A stretch of DNA of 64,000 bases. Source: Xylophilus ampelinus. Its GTDB lineage: Bacteria > Pseudomonadota > Gammaproteobacteria > Burkholderiales > Burkholderiaceae_C. Where the stretch lies: positions 1-64,000 of the forward strand of contig NZ_CABFMN010000117.1 in the NCBI RefSeq assembly GCF_901875635.1, given 5' to 3'. A program made the translations under genes and the position numbers. The notes below the pieces were generated by a model. That model was given only the letters and a program-made list of their open reading frames with translations. It had not been told where the DNA came from and searched no databases. Positions 9,001-17,346 of the stretch are shown here, in pieces. Each line of letters begins with the position of its first letter. Position 1 is the first letter of the stretch.

Positions 9001-9316
9001 GTGCGGCGGAGTCGATGTTGCGGCTGAGGTCGAACTGCAGCGTGACGCGGGTCGAGCCGGTGGAGCTGTTGGACGTCAGCTCGTTGACGCCGGGGATCAC
9101 GCCCAGGCGCCGTTCCAGCGGCGTGGCGACGCTCGAGGCCATCGTGCTCGGGCTGGCGCCGGGCAGGCTGGCCGACACCGAGATCACCGGGAAGTCGACC
9201 TGCGGCAGCGGCGAGACCGGCAGGACGAAGAAGGCCATGATGCCGGCCAGGGCGATGCCGATCGTCAGGAGGACGGTGGCGATGGGGCGTTTGACGAAGA
9301 TGTAGGAGAGGTTCAT
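6068..9316 (-). CDS. mdtC: RND multidrug efflux pump inner membrane subunit, MdtC/MuxC type
   Basis: Proton-driven inner membrane transporter of 1082 aa. The N-terminal [17 protein letters not shown] and first helix are followed by [12 protein letters not shown], the porter domains, and the helix with [19 protein letters not shown] carrying the Asp pair of the proton relay. The second half has [22 protein letters not shown] and [17 protein letters not shown]. It is longer than usual MdtC proteins (about 1025 aa), mainly through a Ser/Thr/Ala/Asn-rich insert at about residues 776-822. It pairs with the MdtB-like subunit upstream, probably as a mixed trimer in the MdtABC manner. Substrates unknown. 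Confidence 0.93.
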   Translation of the reverse strand: [1082 protein letters not shown]

Positions 9317-10124
9317 GGGCCTGCTCCTGTGTTCGTTTGCTGGGCTTGCGGTGTGTCTTTTCCAAGGCAGGAGCCGGGAACGCCGCCCGGCGGCGGCCTG
9401 ACTTTCTTTTGCTTCGCCAAAAGAAAGTCAGCAAAGAAAAGGCGACCCCACTGTTTGCGTCCCTCCGCTTCGCTGCGGGCAACCTGCGGTGCTCGCGGCT
9501 GGCGGGGTCCGCGCAAACTCGCTTCGCTCAAACATGCGCGGCCCTTTTCCCGCCAGCCGCTGCGCTCCTCGGCGCACACAGAGGGGCATGGGAACCGGGT
9601 CAACAAGGCTGCTGCGCAGCCTTGTCCTTCGGCTTGGCTTGGCTCCCTCTCCCTCTGGGAGAGGGTTGGGGTGAGGGCACGCGGCCTGGGCACGACACGC
9701 CTCATCCACCGCCCGGTACCCTCACCCCTGCCCTCTCCCAGAGGGAGAGGGAGTGAATACCCGCCGCGCAGCGGCTCGCCTTGCCGCAGGCCGAGCGAAG
9801 CGATGGCCCGTTCTGACGGGTCCCTTCTGGATGCGCCTGCGACGTGGCGATGGCGGGGTGGCAGCTGTGCCGCGTGCGGCAACAGCTGCTTCGTACTCTG
9901 ACTCGCTGCAGCTGTTCGAGCGCAGCGCAAAGCGCGTAGCGAGTTCTGCAGCGCACCCCGACAGCGTCGCGGCGCAGGTTGCCCGCAGCGAAGCGAAGGG
10001 TCGCAGCCAGCAGGGTCGCCTTTTCTTTGCCTACTTTCTTTTGGCGAAGCAAAAGAAAGTAGGTCGCCCGCCGGGGCGACATCCCGGCCCCGGCGCATCA
10101 CCCCTGAGCAAGGCCAATCAAAAC
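9317..10124. repeat. Repeat island: ~670 bp nested inverted-repeat structure between the two RND genes
   Basis: No gene is credible here. The outer elements at 9398-9431 and 10030-10063 are each a perfect 14 bp stem hairpin of the CTTTCTTTTG type and are mutually inverted. Moving inward, 9431-9448 is a perfect 18 nt inverted match to 10013-10030, and 9468-9488 a perfect 21 nt match to 9973-9993. The inner pair 9645-9677 and 9719-9751 (CCCTCTCCCTCTGGGAGAGGG type) matches in 31 of 33 positions. Extra local hairpins occur around 9604-9623 and 9862-9890. Open frames crossing the block are by-products of GC-rich palindromes. Confidence 0.85.
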
Positions 10125-13100
10125 TCACGCGGAAGCCCTCTCGGCATCGTCCGAGGCTTCACCAGAACGCCTCGAAAACCTCCGCCCCATCCGATCAAAC
10201 GCCAGATAAATCACCGGCGTCGTGAACAGCGTCAACACCTGCGACACCACCAGCCCGCCGAAGATCGCCAGCCCCAAGGGCCGCCGCAGCTCGGCCCCCT
10301 CACCCCACCCCAGCATCAACGGCACCGCGGCGAACAAAGCCGCCAGCGTCGTCATCAGGATCGGCCGGAAGCGCAGCAGCGCCGCCTGGTGGATCGCCTC
10401 CTGCGGCGACTTGCCCTGGTTGCGCTCCGCATCGATGGCGAAGTCGATCATCATGATCGCGTTCTTCTTGACGATGCCGATCAGCAGGATGATCCCGATG
10501 ATGCCGATCACCCCGAGGTCGTTGCCAGTGAGCATCAGCGCCAGCAGCGCACCCACCCCGGCCGAGGGCAGCGTCGACAGAATCGTGAGCGGGTGCACGT
10601 AACTCTCGTACAGCACGCCCAGCACGATGTACACGCACACCACGGCCGCGAGGATCAGCCACAGCTGACTGGTCAACGACTTCTCGTAGGCGCCGGCCGC
10701 GCCCAGGAAACGCATCGTGATGCTCGCGGGCATGCCGATGTCCTTCGCAGCTTCGCGGATCGCCGACACCGACTTGCCCAGCGCCACGCCCGGCGCGGTG
10801 TCGAAGCCCACGGTGGCCGAGGGGTACTGCGCCACGCGCGTCACCTGCAGCGGCGCAAGCTGCTCGCGCACGGTGGCGAAGGACGACAGCGGCGTGGTGC
10901 TGCCGCCTCCCGTCTTCATCTGCAGCGTGCCCAGGCCCTGGATCGATTCGAGCCCGTCGCGCTGCGCCTCCAGGATCACGCGGTACTGGTTCGTCTCGGT
11001 GAAGATGGTCGAGACGATGCGCTGGCCGAAGGCGCTGTAGAGCGCATCGTCGACCGAACTGGCGGTGACCGACAGGCGCGACGCGGTGCTGCGGTCGATG
11101 TCCACATACGCTGCCAGGCCCTGCGCGCCGGCGTCGGTGGTGGCATTGCGCACCGTGGGCGCCAGCGCATCGCTGCGCAGCTTGTCGACCAGCTTCTTCG
11201 CCCAGTCGTTCACGGCCTGCGTGTCCACGCCCTCGAGCGAGATGCGGAATTCGGTGGGGCCGGTCTCGGCATCGATGGTCAGGTCCTGCGTGGGCTGCAG
11301 GTACAGCGTGACGCCCGCCACCTGCTGGCGCACGCGCTCGCGCAGGCGCTGCATGGTGGCCTGCTGGTCGCCACGGCCCGGCCGCAGGTTGACCAGCACG
11401 CTGCCGGTGTTGAGCGTGGTGTTGTTGGCGGCGTCCACGCCGACCACCGCGCTCACGCTCTGCACGTCTTCGTCGCCCAGGATGGCCGTGGCCGCCGCCT
11501 GCTGCAGCTCGGCCATGCGCTGGTACGACACGTCCTGCGCGGCCTCGATGCGGCCCTTGAGCTGGCCGGTGTCCTGCGTCGGGAACAGGCCCTTGGGAAT
11601 GGCGACGTACAGCAGCACCGTCAGCGCCATCGTCGCCACCGCCACGACCAGCGTCAGCGGCTGGTGGCGCAGCACCCATTGCAGCCCCACGTCGTAGCGC
11701 GCGATGACGCGGTCGAAGAAGGCCTGCACCTTGTGGCCGAGCCTGCCGCCCTGCTGCGACTCCGGCTTGAGCCAGCGCGCCGACATCATGGGCACCAGGG
11801 TGAGCGAGACCACCGCCGAGATCAGGATGGTGATCGCCAGCGTGACGGCGAACTCGCGGAACAGCCGCCCGACCACGTCGCTCATGAACAGCAGCGGGAT
11901 CAGCACCGCGATCAGCGAAATGGTCAGCGAGATGATGGTGAAGCCGATCTGCGTCGCGCCCTTCACTGCCGCGGCGAAGGGCTTCTCGCCCTCTTCCAGG
12001 TAGCGGGCGATGTTCTCGATCATCACGATCGCGTCGTCGACCACGAAGCCGGTGGCGATCGTGAGCGCCATCAGGCTCAGGTTGTTGAGCGAATAGCCCA
12101 GCAGGTACATCAGCCCACAGGTGCCCACGAGCGAGATCGGCACCGCGATGCTGGCGATGACCGTCGCCTGCACGCTGTGCAGGAAGAAGAAGATCACCAG
12201 CACCACCAGCACCACGGCCAGGATCAGCTCCAGCTGCACATGCTCGACCGAGGCGCGGATGCCCGTGGTGCGGTCCGACAGGATTTCCACCCGCACCGCG
12301 CCGGGCAGCGAGGCCTCCAGCTCGGGCAACTGCTTCTTGATGGCGTCGACCGTCGCGATGACGTTGGCGCCCGGTTGACGCTGCACGTTCAGGATCACCG
12401 CCGGCCGGAGCACGCCGTCGCCGCCCTTCGCCTGGCTCTGCGACACCACCTCGCCGCCCTTGAGCGCCGCCCAGGCGCCCAGCTCGGTGTTCTCGGCGCT
12501 GTCGACCACCTTCGCCACGTCGCGCATGCGCACCGGAGCGCCGTTCTTCCACGCCACGATGAGGTTCATGTAGTCGGCCGCCGCCATCAGCTGGTCGTTG
12601 CTGTTGATGGTGTACGAGCGCTTGGGCCCGTCGAAGCTGCCCTTGGCACTGTTGGCGTTGGCTGCCGTGATGGCGCTTCGCAGCGTGTCGATGCCGATGC
12701 CCACCGAGGCCAGCGCGTTGGTGTCGGCCTGGATGCGCACGGCCGGCCGCTGCCCGCCCGAGAGCGTGACCAGGCCGACGCCCGTGACCTGGCTCATCTT
12801 CTGCGCCAGCCGCGTGTTGACCAGGTTCTGCACCTCGGTCAGCTTCATCGTGTCGGAGCTCACCGCCAGCGTGAGGATGGGCGAATCGGCCGGGTTGACC
12901 TTGGCGTACACCGGTGGCGCCGGCAGGTCGGCCGGCAGGAAGGAGCCGCCGGCGTTGATGGCGGCCTGCACCTGCTGCTCCGCGACGTCGAGCGTCTGGT
13001 TCAGGTCGAACTGCAGGGTGACGATGGACACGCCCGCCGCGCTCACCGAACTCATGCGGTTGAGCCCCGCCATCTGGCCGAACTGGCGCTCCAGCGGCGC

Positions 13101-13292
13101 GCTCACGGTGCGGCTCATCACCTCCGGGCTGCCGCCGGGATACAGCGTCTGGACCTGGATGGTCGGGTAGTCGACCTGCGGCAGCGCCGCCAGCGGCAGG
13201 AAGCGCAGGCCCACGAGGCCCGCCAGCACGATGGCCAGCATCAGGAGGCCCGTGGCGACCGGGCGTTCGATGAAAGGCTTGGACGGGCTCAT
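10125..13292 (-). CDS. mdtB: RND multidrug efflux pump inner membrane subunit, MdtB/MuxB type
   Basis: 1055 aa RND transporter. Landmarks in order are [53 protein letters not shown], the proton-relay helix [38 protein letters not shown], and the second-half [22 protein letters not shown] and [15 protein letters not shown]. The wording of these motifs fits MdtB rather than AcrB or CzcA. It follows the MdtA-like adaptor by about 110 bp, in which repeat copy B lies. It is separated from the MdtC-like gene by the 0.8 kb repeat island, unusual for an operon whose products work as one complex. Confidence 0.93.
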   Translation of the reverse strand: [1055 protein letters not shown]

Positions 13293-13321
13293 CGTGCGTG
13301 CCCACCCGCGCGGTGCAGGGT

Positions 13322-13387
13322 TTGGAGCCGAATCGGCCCGCAGCGCCCGCCACTCGGTCGCGAGCAGCTATCGATTTCGTAGCAGAA
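13322..13387 (+). repeat. Dispersed GCTAT-hairpin repeat, copy B
   Basis: Lies in the 108 bp gap between the mdtA-like and mdtB-like genes. It shares AATCGGCCCGCAGCGCCCGC with copy C and ends with GCAGCTATCGATTTCGTAGC, whose GCTA and TAGC arms (13367-13370, 13380-13383) can pair. Confidence 0.75.
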
Positions 13388-13400
13388 CGCCATGGTGGGA

Positions 13401-15041
13401 TCAGCCGCCCGCGCCCTCGCGCCGGCGCTGCTGCATGCGCTGCCAGCGCTCGATGGCGGTCGGGTCGCCCTTGTCGAGCTGCTCGAGGAACTGCTTGCGG
13501 CGCGCGAGTTGTTCCGGGTCGTCTTTCGCGGACTCCAGCATGCGCTGGCGCTGCTCGGCCGTGGGCAGGCCGGCCGCGGCCGGCGCCACGTGCGCACCCG
13601 CGGGTGCGGAGGTTGCGGCCGTGCCCTCGCCCACCGGCGCCGGGCCGGGCGCACCCACGACGGGTGCCGACGCCGTGCCCTGCGGCGCGGGCGCGGCACC
13701 CGGGCCACCTTGTCCCTGGCCTTGGCCACCCGCACCCTGCTGCCCGCGCCGGCGGCCCTGGCCAGTGCCCTGGCGTGGGCCGGCGGCCGGCCGCTCGCCC
13801 TGCAGCTGCACGCGCGAGCCTTCGCTCAGGCGGTCGCCGCCTTCGGTCACCACCAGCTCGCCGGCCTTCAGGCCCTCGGTGATGGCCGTCACGTCGACCG
13901 TGGATTCGCCGCGCTTGACGGCACGCATCGACACCGTGCGGTCTTCGCCGATCACGTACACGTAGGGGCCGTTGGGACCGGTGCGCACGGCCGTCACCGG
14001 CACCACCAAAGCGTTGACGGTGCGCAGCGTGAGCCGCACGTTGACGAACTGGCTGGGGAAGAGCTTGGCCTCCACGTTGTCGAAGCGGGCCTTGGCCTTG
14101 ACGGTGCCGGTGGTGGTGTCGACCACGTTGTCCAGCGTCGAGAAGGTGCCACTGTCGAGGCGGTCGCTGCGGGTGCGGTCCAGCGCGGCCACGGCGAGCT
14201 TGCGGCCGGCTGCCGCAGCGGTCTGGATCTCGGGCACCCGGTCCTGCGGCACGGCGAACTGCACGTCGATCGGATTCATCTGCGTGATGACGGCGATGCC
14301 CGTGGTCGAGCCGGCCGCCACGGTGTTGCCGGGATCGACGGCGCGCAGGCCGATGCGACCCGTGACCGGCGCGGTGATGCGGGTGAACTCCAGGTTCACC
14401 CGGGCCGCCGCCTCGGAGGCCTTGTCGCTGACGACCGTGCCCTCGAGCTGCTTGACCAGCGCCGCCTGCGTGTCCACGTCCTGCCGGGCGATCGAGTCCT
14501 GGCCCAGCAGCGTGCGGTAGCGGCCCAGCGTGACGCGCGCCGCCTCCAGCTGCGCCTCGTCGCGCATGCGGGTGCCGCGGGCCTGCTCCAGCGCCTGTTC
14601 GTAGGGCCGCGGGTCGATGCGGGCCAGGAGCTGGCCCTTCTTGACCGTCTGCCCTTCGGTGAACAGCACATCGGTGAGCACGCCGCCCACCTGCGGCTTG
14701 AGCGTGATGGTGGCCAGCGGCGTGACCGTGCCCAGCGCGTCAATGGTGATCGGCAGCTCGGCCGGGGTGACGGCGGCGTGGCCCACGGTGACGAGGCCGG
14801 CACCGCCGCCGGGCCCCCCCGGCCCACCGGGGCCACCAGGACCACGCGGGCCGCCGGCGAAGCCGCCGCGGGCATCGGCTGCCGGCCGCTTGATCAGGTA
14901 GTAGCTGCCGCCGACCAGCGCGCCGAGCACCAGCACCGCGACCAGCGCACCGACCCAGCGGCGGCGGCGGGACGGGGGCCGCATCGGCGGCGGCGCACTC
15001 GGCGCGTGGGGGGACGGGGTGACGGGATCGGGATGGTCCAT
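13401..15041 (-). CDS. mdtA: RND efflux periplasmic adaptor (membrane fusion protein), MdtA type
   Basis: 546 aa adaptor joining the pump to the outer membrane channel. A cytoplasmic Pro-rich start is followed by a membrane anchor (WVGALVAVLVLGALVGG). A Gly-Pro collagen-like tract lies at about residues 60-78, then the barrel-sandwich and coiled-coil regions (ITLKPQVGGVLTDVLFTEGQTVKKGQLLARIDPRPYEQAL spans the lipoyl motif). The C-terminal tail is Gln/Gly/Ala-rich and ends in a charged helix. It is far longer than MdtA (about 415 aa) because of these tails. The ATG at 15041 is chosen over the one at 15119, which would add an unrelated leader. First gene of the efflux operon. Confidence 0.9.
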   Translation of the reverse strand: MDHPDPVTPSPHAPSAPPPMRPPSRRRRWVGALVAVLVLGALVGGSYYLIKRPAADARGGFAGGPRGPGGPGGPGGPGGGAGLVTVGHAAVTPAELPITIDALGTVTPLATITLKPQVGGVLTDVLFTEGQTVKKGQLLARIDPRPYEQALEQARGTRMRDEAQLEAARVTLGRYRTLLGQDSIARQDVDTQAALVKQLEGTVVSDKASEAAARVNLEFTRITAPVTGRIGLRAVDPGNTVAAGSTTGIAVITQMNPIDVQFAVPQDRVPEIQTAAAAGRKLAVAALDRTRSDRLDSGTFSTLDNVVDTTTGTVKAKARFDNVEAKLFPSQFVNVRLTLRTVNALVVPVTAVRTGPNGPYVYVIGEDRTVSMRAVKRGESTVDVTAITEGLKAGELVVTEGGDRLSEGSRVQLQGERPAAGPRQGTGQGRRRGQQGAGGQGQGQGGPGAAPAPQGTASAPVVGAPGPAPVGEGTAATSAPAGAHVAPAAAGLPTAEQRQRMLESAKDDPEQLARRKQFLEQLDKGDPTAIERWQRMQQRRREGAGG

Positions 15042-15223
15042 GAGACGGCGCGGCGCCTGGCGGCAAGCACAGAAGTGGTGCGAGTAGAGCCGCGAATCGT
15101 AGCGGGCATGTCGTTGCAACCGTTAACGGCCGGTAAAGGGGCAGGCGCTGCGTGCGCCGGTGCGGCCGCGGGCCGGCGGCGCGGCGGGCATGGCTTCCCG
15201 CGCCGCGCGCCTGTACGGTCGTG

Positions 15224-15295
15224 GATTGGAATGAAATCGGCCCGCAGCGCCCGCTGCGCCTGCGCGGGCAGCTATCTTTTCGATAGCAATCAGAA
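15224..15295 (+). repeat. Dispersed GCTAT-hairpin repeat, copy C
   Basis: About 72 bp from GATTGGAATGAAATCGG to the ATAGCAATCAGAA end, containing GCAGCTATC, a T-rich loop and GATAGC. Ungapped by-eye comparison with the copy inside folA gives 51 of 70 identical bases. The right end overlaps the stop codon of the GST-like gene at 15290-15292. Confidence 0.8.
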
Positions 15296-15946
15296 CTCGG
15301 CGTCGAGTTCGTCGATCTCGTCGGGCTCCTTCAGGGCGGCCTGCACCCATTCCTGCATCGCGGGCAGCTCCATGACCCGCTTGCAGTAGGCGGCGCACAG
15401 CGAATCGAGCGCCACGTCGTAGCTCAGGAAGCGGGTGACGACCGGCGCGTACATGGCGTCCGCCATGCACGGCTGCTTGCCGAAGAGGAAGGGGCCGCCG
15501 TAGGTGCCCAGGCATTCGCGCCAGATGGCGACGACACGGTCGATGTCGGCCTGCGCGCGCGACCACACCTTGAAGCCCTTGAAGCGGGCCTTGATGTTCA
15601 TCGGCAGCGCGCCGCGCATCGACGCGAAGCCCGAATGCATCTCGCCGCAGATGGCGCGGCAGTGGGCGCGCGCCTTGCGGTCGGCGGGCAGCAGCCCGGC
15701 CTTGGGCTTGATCTCGTTCAGGTATTCGCCGATGGCCAGCGTGTCCCAGACCTCGATGCCCTCGTGCTCCAGCGCCGGCACCAACATCGACGACGACAGC
15801 AGCAGCATCTCGGCCTTCATGGCCGGGTCGTCGGGCGGGATGACCATTTCCGTGAAGTCCAGCCCGGCGAACTTGCACATCAGCCAGCCGCGCAGGGCCC
15901 AGGCACCGTAGTTCTTGCTGCTGATGGTGAGAACGGCCTTGGCCAT
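15290..15946 (-). CDS. Glutathione S-transferase family protein
   Basis: 218 aa cytosolic GST-like protein. The thioredoxin-fold N-terminal domain starts LTISSKNYGAWALRGWLMCKFAGLDF, with a putative catalytic Ser/Tyr region at SSKNYGAW. SSSMLVPALEHEGIEVWDTLAIGEYL carries the cis-Pro and the Asp-Thr contact near the glutathione site. The helical C-terminal domain includes FLFGKQPCMADAMYAPVVTRF. The ATG at 15946 has a GAGGAGC ribosome site; the same frame stays open further upstream but covers the opposite-strand depolymerase. Substrate unknown. Its stop codon lies inside repeat copy C. Confidence 0.87.
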   Translation of the reverse strand: MAKAVLTISSKNYGAWALRGWLMCKFAGLDFTEMVIPPDDPAMKAEMLLLSSSMLVPALEHEGIEVWDTLAIGEYLNEIKPKAGLLPADRKARAHCRAICGEMHSGFASMRGALPMNIKARFKGFKVWSRAQADIDRVVAIWRECLGTYGGPFLFGKQPCMADAMYAPVVTRFLSYDVALDSLCAAYCKRVMELPAMQEWVQAALKEPDEIDELDAEF

Positions 15947-16099
15947 GGGATGCTCCTCGCTCCGGGGTCCGAAAAGGGGGCGCGCGGGTGCGCGCCGCGG
16001 CGGCGATAGGGGGACGTGCAAAGCCTGTGCCAGAACGGTGCGGCCGGCCGTGGCGCCGGCGCCCGGGGCCTTGGCCCGCAAATTGCCTGCCACCTGTCC

Positions 16100-17326
16100 A
16101 TGCTGTACCAGGCGTACCAAACCCAGGCCGACCTGCTGTCGCCATGGCGGCTGATGTCGCAGTTCGCCGGCGCAGCCCTGTGGGCGCCCGACGACGACCG
16201 CAGTGCCCGACGGCGCACGGCCTCGGCGCTGGAGGTTTTCTCGCGCATGCGACTGACCCACGCGCGGCCGGCCTACGGCATCGCCGAGGTGCTGGTCGAC
16301 GGCCAGCCGGTCGCGGTGCACGAGGAGGCCGCGCTGGTGGCGCCTTTCGGCACGCTGCTGCATTTCCGCAAGGCGCTGCCGGCCGGCACGGCGCCGCACC
16401 CGCCCGTGCTGCTGGCCGCACCGCTGTCGGGCCATTTCGCCACGCTGCTGCGCGAAACGGTGCGCACGCTGCTGCGCGACCACGACGTCTACATCACCGA
16501 CTGGCACAACGCGCGCGACGTGCCGCTGGGCAGCGGCCGCTTCGGGCTGGACGAGTACACCCTGCAGGTGATCGAGTTCCTGCGCGCCGTCGGCCCCGGC
16601 GTGCACATGGTCGCCGTGTGCCAGCCCTGCGTGGCGGCGCTGGCGGCCACCGCCCTGATGGCCGAGGACGACGACCCCGCCGCGCCGCGCAGCCTGACGC
16701 TGATGGCCGGCCCGGTCGATTGCCGCATCAACCCCACGCAGGTCAACCGCCTGGCCACCGACCGGCCCATCGGCTGGTTCGAGCGCAACCTCATCAGCCG
16801 CGTGCCCTGGCCGCACGCGGGTTTCATGCGGCGCGTGTACCCGGGCTTCCTGCAGCTGACGGCCTTCATGAGCATGAACATGGAACGGCACAAGGAGCAG
16901 TTCCGCAAGCTCTACCAGCACCTCGTCGAGGGCGAGGTGGACCAGGCCGCGACGATCAAGACCTTCTACGACGAGTACCTGGCCGTGAACGACCTGCCGG
17001 CCGAGTTCTACCTGGAGACGGTGGAGCGCGTCTTCCAGACCTACGACCTGCCGCGCGGCGAGCTCACCGTCGCCGGCCGTGCCGTGAACCCTGCCGCGAT
17101 CCGCCGTACCGCGCTGCTCACGGTGGAGGGCGAGCGCGACGACATCTGCTCGGTCGGCCAGACCGTGGCCGCGCAGGACCTGTGCGGCAGCATCCGCCCC
17201 TACCTCAAGGCGCACCACCTGCAGGCGGGCGTGGGCCACTACGGCGTCTTCAGCGGCAGCAAATGGAACGCGCAGATCTACCCGCGGGTGCGCGAGACGA
17301 TCCACGCGGCGGCCGAGTTGCACTGA
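16100..17326 (+). CDS. phaZ: Intracellular polyhydroxybutyrate depolymerase
   Basis: 408 aa enzyme that mobilises intracellular PHB granules. The start MLYQAYQTQADLLSPWR is the typical PhaZ N-terminus. Further motifs are PVLLAAPLSGHFATLLRETV, VYITDWHNARDVPL and the active-site segment VAVCQPC, in which Cys174 takes the nucleophile place of a lipase-box Ser, as in the Ralstonia PhaZ1 group. An Asp in the ERDDICSVGQT region and a His in GVGHYGVFSG complete a plausible Cys-Asp-His triad. The ATG at 16100 is preferred over one at 16016. It is divergent from the GST-like gene and followed by a strong terminator. Confidence 0.93.
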   Translation: MLYQAYQTQADLLSPWRLMSQFAGAALWAPDDDRSARRRTASALEVFSRMRLTHARPAYGIAEVLVDGQPVAVHEEAALVAPFGTLLHFRKALPAGTAPHPPVLLAAPLSGHFATLLRETVRTLLRDHDVYITDWHNARDVPLGSGRFGLDEYTLQVIEFLRAVGPGVHMVAVCQPCVAALAATALMAEDDDPAAPRSLTLMAGPVDCRINPTQVNRLATDRPIGWFERNLISRVPWPHAGFMRRVYPGFLQLTAFMSMNMERHKEQFRKLYQHLVEGEVDQAATIKTFYDEYLAVNDLPAEFYLETVERVFQTYDLPRGELTVAGRAVNPAAIRRTALLTVEGERDDICSVGQTVAAQDLCGSIRPYLKAHHLQAGVGHYGVFSGSKWNAQIYPRVRETIHAAAELH

Positions 17327-17346
17327 ATCGAATCGCACGGCCAACG

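Noticed and set aside
4545..9482. Single frame of 1645 codons that could be read as a fusion of a pump and a NodT-like protein
   Set aside because: Upstream of 6062 it is a shadow frame of the MdtC-like gene, with Arg/Gly/His-rich low-complexity sequence. Only the segment from the ATG at 6062 has a lipobox and channel motifs.
6083..9901. Very long plus-strand frame opposite the MdtC-like gene
   Set aside because: A His/Arg/Asp-rich antisense artefact of high GC third positions; no ribosome site or domain.
9313..10128. Open minus-strand frame of 271 codons between the two RND genes
   Set aside because: It is composed entirely of the nested inverted repeats, has an Arg/Ser/Pro-rich composition with no domain, and matches no expected operon member.
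15290..17344. Long minus-strand frame covering the PHB depolymerase
   Set aside because: Only the part from 15946 down has GST features and a ribosome site. The upstream part is antisense to phaZ.
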